Positions 6,819 through 10,063 of a stretch of DNA of 10,063 nt are shown piece after piece; the first letter of the stretch is position 1; the number at the start of each line of letters is the position of its first letter. Both the position numbers and the translations under genes were made by a program. The notes under the pieces are model-generated. The model ran no database searches. It was not told the DNA's origin and worked only from the letters and a program-made list of their open reading frames with translations. Source of the stretch: a candidate division TA06 bacterium SM23_40 (GTDB lineage: Bacteria > LJUI01 > SM1-40); NCBI GenBank assembly GCA_001303705.1, contig LJUI01000182.1:1-10063 (forward strand). The letters are read 5' to 3'.

Positions 6819-7403
6819 ATGATCATCATCGGCATCGACAACGGATTGGACGGGGGAATCGCCGCCGTGTCCATCGGAGGTGAGGTCCTCCTCGTAAGAG
6901 CCACCCCGACAGCCAAGCCGGCGAATGGAAAGACGAACAGACGTCTCCACTACGAGAGTGAGATGGTAACGATCCTGGAGAATCTCAAGAGCCTGCGAGG
7001 AAGAGATGGAAGCCTCCAGGCCTACATCGAGTTCGCCCAGGCGATGCCGGTCATCCGGAAGGGAAAGCCAACCGAAGGTGTACAGGGAACGGCATCAGCC
7101 TTCACTTTCGGAGTCGGACACGGACTCTGGCGGGGAATGCTCGCCGCACTGGGAGTCCCCTACACGATTGTTCATCCGAAGACCTGGCAGAAGGAGATGT
7201 TCAAGGACATCCGGAAGGTCAAGGACACGAAGAAAGCCTCCATCATCACGGCCGGGAGGCTCTTCCCGAAGGTCAACCTCCTCCCCTCCGGAAAGGCCAG
7301 GAAGGAATCCCACGGGATGAGTGATGCCCTGTTGATGGCCGAATACGGAAGAAGGCAAATTGTGAGAAAGAGAAATGACGAATCTGGACATCTCACTGCT
7401 TGA
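6819..7403 (+). CDS. RuvC-type Holliday junction resolvase (phage RNase H-fold nuclease)
   Basis: A 194-aa protein with ATG at 6819, 6 nt after GGAGGAG (6806-6812). It begins MIIIGIDNGLDGG with Asp7 in the first beta strand. Glu71 follows in YIEFAQAM, and SHGMSDALLMAEYG (164-177) supplies His165 and Asp169. This acidic order (D ... E ... H/D xxx D) is that of the RuvC resolvase superfamily, and the length matches. The HPKTWQKEMF phrase (119-128) is common in phage members. Such enzymes cut four-way junctions using magnesium, to resolve recombination intermediates or debranch replicating DNA before packaging. The C-terminal tail (RRQIVRKRNDE) is basic and could contact DNA. Its 3' end overlaps the next gene by 29 bp. 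RuvC-like fold is confident; the precise substrate is inferred. Confidence 0.85.
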   Translation: MIIIGIDNGLDGGIAAVSIGGEVLLVRATPTAKPANGKTNRRLHYESEMVTILENLKSLRGRDGSLQAYIEFAQAMPVIRKGKPTEGVQGTASAFTFGVGHGLWRGMLAALGVPYTIVHPKTWQKEMFKDIRKVKDTKKASIITAGRLFPKVNLLPSGKARKESHGMSDALLMAEYGRRQIVRKRNDESGHLTA

Positions 7404-7731
7404 CGAGATGGAAAAGGTCATACGGTCCCACTTCGAGAAGGCTGGATTGGATGTTGAGTTCGCAATCTCGGCTTCTGGAGATTCTATCTTCCTTCCCCTT
7501 GCCCTTCATTCTGACGATGAAGATGAGGAGATACAGGAGGAAGGAACTTATGGATTGACTGAATTCATCCAGACTTTAGTGAGAGAACGCAGGCCCCTGG
7601 ATGGATACCGATTGGAAGGATCACTTGCCTTCCCCCTCATTGAACTCCGAACAGCGAAGGATCCCATCAAGATTGTTGTCTCCAAGACAAGAGACTTCAT
7701 AGGCAGATGGAAGGACATGATTGCCGAGTGA
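7375..7731 (+). CDS. Unknown acidic 118-aa protein
   Basis: ATG at 7375 lies inside the last 29 bp of the resolvase gene, preceded by the purine-rich GAGAAAGAGAA. The protein opens with a helical NLDISLLDEMEKVIRSHF. A strongly acidic stretch follows (SDDEDEEIQEE, about residues 46-56), then strand-forming segments IKIVVSKTRDFIGRW near the end. It has no cysteines and no membrane segment. The overlap with the resolvase indicates co-translation, but no functional link can be shown and no family was recognised. GC content at third positions is slightly lower than in neighbours. Confidence 0.68.
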   Translation: MTNLDISLLDEMEKVIRSHFEKAGLDVEFAISASGDSIFLPLALHSDDEDEEIQEEGTYGLTEFIQTLVRERRPLDGYRLEGSLAFPLIELRTAKDPIKIVVSKTRDFIGRWKDMIAE

Positions 7732-7794
7732 AAGACAACACAACAGGCTCCTCCGGATGACCGAGACATTGACATAGGAGAAACAGGATGACTG

Positions 7795-8034
7795 ATGAAG
7801 AATACCGCGAGGCACTGGAGAAGGAACTCCCCGTGCGCGGAGATGGAGGCCTTCTTCTCGATCTTCCACCCGCTGCTTCAGATTGCAATCAAGCAGCACG
7901 CATCCCCGAGTGTACCCAGGGAGGTCCGAAGAGAGATTGATGGAGAGTTCATCAAGGAAGTCGCCACGAAATCATGGAGTCTGATCCGCCCCTGCCTGGA
8001 GATGGTGATCGACGAAAGGAGAAAACAGCGATGA
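7795..8034 (+). CDS. Unknown helical protein; N-terminus probably lies in another frame
   Basis: The convincing part starts about residue 15 (AEMEAFFSIFHPLL) and runs to VIDERRKQR. It is predicted to be helical and ends by ATGA overlap with the next start. The start at 7795 is doubtful. AGGAG (7776-7780) in a GGAGAAACAG motif is correctly spaced (7 nt) for ATG 7788, which is in a different frame. That frame reads MTDEEYREALEKELP, looks coding, and stops at 7940 after 50 codons. Skipping one base at the CCCCG run (7829-7833) joins MTDEEYREALEKELP to the helical part, giving about 81 aa. Either a +1 frameshift, a base error or two overlapping genes explain this. No family was recognised. Confidence 0.55.
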   Translation: MKNTARHWRRNSPCAEMEAFFSIFHPLLQIAIKQHASPSVPREVRREIDGEFIKEVATKSWSLIRPCLEMVIDERRKQR

Positions 8035-8060
8035 ATATCAAGGTTGACCTGGATGGCTAA
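8031..8060 (+). other. Nine-codon mini-ORF with a strong ribosome binding site, overlapping the next start
   Basis: AAAGGAG (8015-8021) precedes ATG 8031 by 9 nt. The ORF reads MNIKVDLDG and stops at 8058-8060, just past the ATG at 8053 of the next gene in the +1 frame. It also overlaps the previous stop (ATGA). It could couple translation to the 107-aa gene by re-initiation, or be the true N-terminus cut off by a frame break. Confidence 0.4.
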
Positions 8061-8376
8061 GACCTCCAGGAGAATGAGATCCCGTCCTCCCCTCGTCGAG
8101 GTCCTCTGGATGGACTCCTCCAGCACGACGGGATGGAAGACCGTGGAGAGGGTCCGGGAATGGATCGAGGAAGGCATCTATGAGGCCCTGACGGTCGGGT
8201 TCCTTCTCTATGAAGACAGGAATGAAGTCGTCATCGCCCAAACCCTGTCCCAGAAGTTCTTCGACCCAGGGGAGGATGATAGCTGGTCCTCCGTGGACTG
8301 CATGTTCCGCATTCCCAAGAAGTGCATCAAGAGGAAAACGATACTGAGAGCAGGAACGGTGACATGGAAGGGATAG
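8053..8376 (+). CDS. Small phage protein with W-x-DS and IPKxCI phrases, unknown function
   Basis: A 107-aa protein from ATG 8053 (MAKTSRR), preceded by AAGG (8040-8043) at 9 nt. The upstream in-frame TTG at 8044 is not needed. VEVLWMDSSSTTGW (about 15-28) is followed by a helix, then VGFLLYEDRNEVVIAQTL and a C-terminal MFRIPKKCIKRKTIL. This layout (VxVxW-DS...GW, a beta pair with VGxLxxED...VVxAQ, then IPKxCI) is one I associate with small conserved proteins in many phage genomes, whose role is not established. It overlaps the following small ORF by 13 bp. Family resemblance is by eye; no function is claimed. Confidence 0.7.
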   Translation: MAKTSRRMRSRPPLVEVLWMDSSSTTGWKTVERVREWIEEGIYEALTVGFLLYEDRNEVVIAQTLSQKFFDPGEDDSWSSVDCMFRIPKKCIKRKTILRAGTVTWKG

Positions 8377-8477
8377 GAGAAGGCATCGAGAAACAGGTCG
8401 AAAGGGATGACAGAGTAGTGGCAGCCCTCCACCTGGGATTTACTACAGTGTCAAGACGGGGGGTTATTCCCCCTTAA
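8364..8477 (+). CDS. Possible 37-aa protein ending the middle operon
   Basis: ATG at 8364 overlaps the preceding gene by 13 bp; only a weak AGGA lies upstream. The product (EKQVERDDRVVAALHLGFTT in its middle) is helical and has composition like its neighbours. Its last codons and TAA fall inside the G/C hairpin at 8459-8473, an arrangement common at operon ends. It may be a real small gene or a chance frame. Confidence 0.45.
   Translation: MEGIGEGIEKQVERDDRVVAALHLGFTTVSRRGVIPP
8459..8473 (+). terminator. Candidate hairpin terminator at the end of the middle operon
   Basis: GGGGG (8459-8463), loop TTATT, CCCCC (8469-8473), then TTAAAT. A second CCCC/GGGG pair (8480-8483 with 8488-8491) and a further G-run follow, so alternative folds exist. 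The T-tract is poor, but the position directly after the last gene and before a new promoter suits transcription termination. Confidence 0.4.
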
Positions 8478-8703
8478 ATCCCCTCGTGGGGGTCTCCGGG
8501 GGTCCGCGTTTTGGGCATAATGCGGCCCGCACTCCGCACTGCTCCCTCGTCCCGCTCACCGACTCCCCATCCCCGCTGCCATCGACCCGACACCCCGCTC
8601 TGCCGCTCCGGCTGGCGACGTCATTGCATCGAGGCGACTGGCGTGCGGGGCGATCTACGATCCAGGTCAATCATGCTGGGGGTGAATCATTCGGATTTTT
8701 CCC
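8478..8703. other. Non-coding gap of about 226 bp between operons
   Basis: No convincing gene is seen on either strand. Frames open here give proline/serine/arginine-rich nonsense. It contains the second half of the G/C hairpin cluster, an 11-bp near-palindrome TGCGGcCCGCA (8521-8531), and a C-rich, G-poor stretch (about 8530-8610). No tRNA shape or attachment-site duplication was found. Confidence 0.55.
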
Positions 8704-8732
8704 TTGACAAACACCCTACCATGTGGTAGACT
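8704..8732 (+). promoter_or_regulatory. Strong sigma70-like promoter for the right operon
   Basis: A perfect TTGACA (-35, 8704-8709) is followed by a 17-bp spacer and TAGACT (-10, 8727-8732, four of six consensus bases). It lies after a long gap and about 40 bp ahead of the first start codon, and is the best promoter seen in the window. Confidence 0.72.
8716..8729. promoter_or_regulatory. Candidate operator: inverted repeat in the promoter spacer
   Basis: CTACC (8716-8720) ATGT GGTAG (8725-8729) is a perfect 5-bp inverted repeat with a 4-bp centre, sitting in the spacer and overlapping the -10. A repressor bound here would block RNA polymerase. No matching regulator is identified in the window. 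Confidence 0.45.
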
Positions 8733-8743
8733 ACTAGTGGCGA

Positions 8744-8771
8744 TGCAGTCTCACACACGTAGTGTGCTGCA
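8744..8771 (+). promoter_or_regulatory. Stem-loop in the predicted 5' leader of the right operon
   Basis: TGCAG (8744-8748) and CACAC (8752-8756) can pair with CTGCA (8767-8771) and GTGTG (8762-8766), leaving a 3-nt bulge and a 5-nt loop. The hairpin begins a few bases after the expected transcript start and ends directly against ATG 8772. It could limit ribosome access, stabilise the mRNA or be read by a protein. Confidence 0.5.
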
Positions 8772-8846
8772 ATGACGCCAGAGGATCGTGTCGTTCTTCC
8801 TGAACAATGGGAGGCTCTTTACGAGTTGCTTCCGCACGGAGATTAG
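8772..8846 (+). CDS. 24-aa leader ORF of the right operon
   Basis: ATG at 8772 opens a 25-codon frame (MTPEDRVVLPEQWEALYELL...) that ends at TAG 8844-8846, 4 nt before the next ATG. It has no Shine-Dalgarno and abuts the leader hairpin. The GGAG for the next gene lies inside its last codons, so its translation could open or couple to the downstream gene. The residue pattern is helical and plausible for a small protein, but a chance frame cannot be excluded. Confidence 0.4.
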   Translation: MTPEDRVVLPEQWEALYELLPHGD

Positions 8847-8850
8847 TGAC

Positions 8851-9042
8851 ATGAACGTTGCGTGGGACATTGTTCAGCAGTCCTGGGTCTGGGACGCGGA
8901 CGCGGACGGCTACTATGAGTGCAGTTCGGCGAACCTTCGCAAGACGGCCGAAGCAACGGGCCGGACTGAAGCCGAGCTGCTGGCAATGGAGGAGCCTGAC
9001 TACGAGGCTCTGGCCCTAGAGCAGTGGTCGATGGAGTCTTGA
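8851..9042 (+). CDS. Unknown acidic 63-aa protein
   Basis: ATG at 8851 follows GGAG (8838-8841) by 9 nt. An in-frame GTG at 8788 would add 21 residues but overlaps the leader ORF and lacks a binding site. The product begins MNVAWDIVQQSWVWDADADGY, then a helical KTAEATGRTEAELLAMEE stretch, and is acidic overall. No zinc, membrane or catalytic motif is seen. It ends 3 bp before the next ATG, so the two form one transcript. No family was recognised. Confidence 0.66.
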   Translation: MNVAWDIVQQSWVWDADADGYYECSSANLRKTAEATGRTEAELLAMEEPDYEALALEQWSMES

Positions 9043-9045
9043 CCG

Positions 9046-9642
9046 ATGAAACCTGCAATACCCTTTGAGGTTGGAGCAATCCTTACCGACTCACGCTATG
9101 ACCACTACTCGGTGGAGTGCTTCGACAGACGTGGTCGCCAGATCGGCGATGAGTTTCAAACGATGCAAGAGGCGCAACGCTATGCCAACTGCATGACACG
9201 CAATCCCGACATCGTGTCTATCGCTCTGTTCGGCTGGCCACGTCGGGACGGTTCCGACGACTACCCGCAGCCCACTGAGCTGGAACTATGGTACCGTTTA
9301 GCAGAGCTAGACCGAATCAATCAAGAGGTAATCGACGAAGCACGCGAGCTTGAAACGGAACCGTGGCTGATCGAGTATCAGGAAGAAATTGATAACATGC
9401 CACCCTTCCCGTTCCCGCAGATCGACCCCGGAGCCTCACACATCACTCGAAAATGGGAACCGACGGAACGGCAAGACTTGTTTTGTGACTCGTCCGGCTT
9501 CGGGGAGCCAAGCGAACTCGCCTTGACAATCGACCAGTTGAAAGATGAGCTCCAAATCGGACGTGCCTACGCGATCATCGAGCAAGGCCCGTTTCAACTG
9601 TACCTGCGAGAGTACCGGCTACGCAAACGAGCAGCAAGGTAG
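9046..9642 (+). CDS. Unknown two-part 198-aa protein
   Basis: ATG at 9046 lies 3 bp after the previous stop, with GGAG in the upstream gene's last codons. Residues about 20-62 (HYSVECFDRRGRQIGDEF then MQEAQRYANCM) look like a small alpha/beta domain. The centre (about 80-120) is helical and very acidic. The C-terminal part holds DLFCDSSGFGEPSELALT and a final FQLYLREYRLRKRAAR. The DxSGFG...ALT phrase recalls short conserved bacterial proteins of unknown role; this is an impression, not a match. Arginine is CGN in 17 of 19 codons, unlike the middle operon. It ends at TAG, but the frame stays open beyond it for 23 codons, up to a second TAG, and that stretch includes a peptide repeated at the end of the following gene. 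Confidence 0.72.
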   Translation: MKPAIPFEVGAILTDSRYDHYSVECFDRRGRQIGDEFQTMQEAQRYANCMTRNPDIVSIALFGWPRRDGSDDYPQPTELELWYRLAELDRINQEVIDEARELETEPWLIEYQEEIDNMPPFPFPQIDPGASHITRKWEPTERQDLFCDSSGFGEPSELALTIDQLKDELQIGRAYAIIEQGPFQLYLREYRLRKRAAR

Positions 9643-9676
9643 CCTCGAAACCCCAACAGCGGAAACCTCAGAACAG

Positions 9677-9704
9677 AGAGTGACATAGACTTGTCAGGGA
9701 TTGA
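9677..9704 (+). repeat. 28-bp perfect direct repeat, copy 1
   Basis: It is identical to 9876-9903. It contains the dyad TGACA-N6-TGTCA (9681-9696). In frame with the upstream 198-aa gene past its TAG, it encodes SDIDLSGIE. The ribosome binding site of the next gene (AAGGAG) begins at its last base. Confidence 0.9.
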
Positions 9705-9718
9705 AGGAGACTAGACTG

Positions 9719-9916
9719 ATGCACATTTATTATGAATGTGGGATTTGTGGCTACTATCACCCTTGGAACTGGAATGGTGATTGTCGGGACGATACAAACC
9801 GCTTCACCTCCGAATGTCTTGACAGAAGACACAGTCCCTTCGGGTATGGAGTCCGTTCGATGGATGACAGGGTTAAGAGTGACATAGACTTGTCAGGGAT
9901 TGATGGGGATTATTGA
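9719..9916 (+). CDS. Small Cys/His protein (possible zinc-binding), unknown function
   Basis: The ATG at 9719 follows AAGGAG (9704-9709) by 9 nt; the in-frame TTG at 9701 overlaps that site and is rejected. The 65-aa product has CGICGYYHPWNW (residues 7-18), then DCRDD with Cys22, and a later Cys near residue 33. This gives a CxxC...H...C set that could hold a zinc ion. The chain ends KSDIDLSGIDGDY, encoded by copy 2 of the 28-bp repeat. It lies in one transcript with the two preceding acidic proteins. A small zinc-knuckle regulator is possible, but no family was recognised. Confidence 0.66.
   Translation: MHIYYECGICGYYHPWNWNGDCRDDTNRFTSECLDRRHSPFGYGVRSMDDRVKSDIDLSGIDGDY
9876..9903 (+). repeat. 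28-bp perfect direct repeat, copy 2
   Basis: It is identical to 9677-9704, offset by 199 bp, and lies within the 3' end of the Cys/His gene, encoding SDIDLSGID. The dyad TGACA-N6-TGTCA is at 9880-9895. Downstream bases differ from copy 1 mainly at third codon positions. Confidence 0.9.
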
Positions 9917-9944
9917 CTCCCCTCCCCACTACCAAGGCTACCCG

Positions 9945-10063
9945 ATGACACCACAAGGACGACACACCGACCCTGTTTGGCTTACGCAACGCCAGCACCG
10001 TTTGCTGTTTGTGCTTGCGGAGAAGCTCGGTCTCCCAATGTCCCGCACGGTTGAAGTCCTCGT
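9945..10063 (+). CDS. Partial gene at the right edge, possible ribbon-helix-helix-like DNA-binding protein
   Basis: ATG at 9945 follows AAGG (9934-9937) by 7 nt. In-frame ATG 9903 would add 14 residues and overlap the previous gene by 14 bp, and is less well spaced. Thirty-nine codons are visible before the edge. The segment HRLLFVLAEKLGLPMSRTVEVL has the helix, LAEKLG turn and second helix seen in ribbon-helix-helix regulators, where the loop usually reads GxSRSE. The match is short and the rest of the gene is missing, so the assignment is tentative. Confidence 0.5.
   Translation, partial: MTPQGRHTDPVWLTQRQHRLLFVLAEKLGLPMSRTVEVL

Noticed and set aside
8486-8707. ORFs of about 70 codons on both strands in the inter-operon gap
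   Set aside because: Translations are dominated by Pro, Ser and Arg with no ribosome binding site, and they cross the promoter and hairpins.
9640-9642. TAG recoded as an amino acid throughout the genome
   Set aside because: Other well-bounded genes in the window end in TAG (for example at 1068-1070 and 8374-8376) with neighbours starting at once, so general TAG recoding is unlikely. Only local readthrough remains possible.
9903-9944. DUF3310-like start (SPPHYQG) for the edge gene
   Set aside because: Only the HYQG phrase resembles that family. The following residues do not continue the pattern, and the better ribosome binding site is at ATG 9945.

Overview
The window looks like part of a tailed double-stranded DNA phage or prophage (Caudoviricetes-like). 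The evidence is a run of tail-fibre-type genes, many small tightly packed or overlapping genes, strong AGGAG-type ribosome binding sites, a RuvC-type resolvase and almost no intergenic space. The host cannot be named from the sequence. GC-rich DNA and strong Shine-Dalgarno sites fit many bacteria. No tRNA, rRNA, transposase, integrase or CRISPR array was seen.

Layout. (1) Positions 1-5172, minus strand: a tail/adhesion operon read leftward. Its order of transcription is a 656-aa beta-rich virion-like protein, a 65-aa cysteine protein, a 645-aa tail fibre with internal repeats, a 73-aa helical protein, and a collar-like protein with HxH motifs that runs off the left edge. Starts and stops touch (TGATG, TAATG), so these genes are probably co-translated. 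(2) Positions 5173-5263: a divergent intergenic region with a plausible promoter for the tail operon. (3) Positions 5264-8477, plus strand: small purine-rich genes. They begin with a phospholipase A2-like protein carrying the full YCGxG / CCxxHD / Asp catalytic set, followed by several unknown small proteins and a RuvC-type Holliday junction resolvase. The recurrent initiation motif GGAGAAACAG precedes several of them. In up to four places the ribosome binding site and ATG point into one frame while the convincing protein continues in the +1 frame. (4) Positions 8478-8771: a non-coding gap with a hairpin cluster, then a strong sigma70-like promoter containing an inverted repeat, then a stem-loop in the predicted leader. 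(5) Positions 8772-10063, plus strand: a differently composed operon in which arginine is encoded mostly by CGN rather than AGR. It has a 24-codon leader ORF, two unknown acidic proteins, a small Cys/His protein and a gene running off the right edge. A 28-bp perfect direct repeat flanks the Cys/His gene and reads as the same C-terminal peptide in both copies.

Together: the left arm makes host-contact parts of the virion, and the middle set holds accessory and DNA-processing functions. The right operon looks like a separately controlled accessory or early module. The most interesting items are the phage phospholipase A2, the duplicated C-terminal peptide/dyad element on the right, and the cluster of +1 frame discontinuities.
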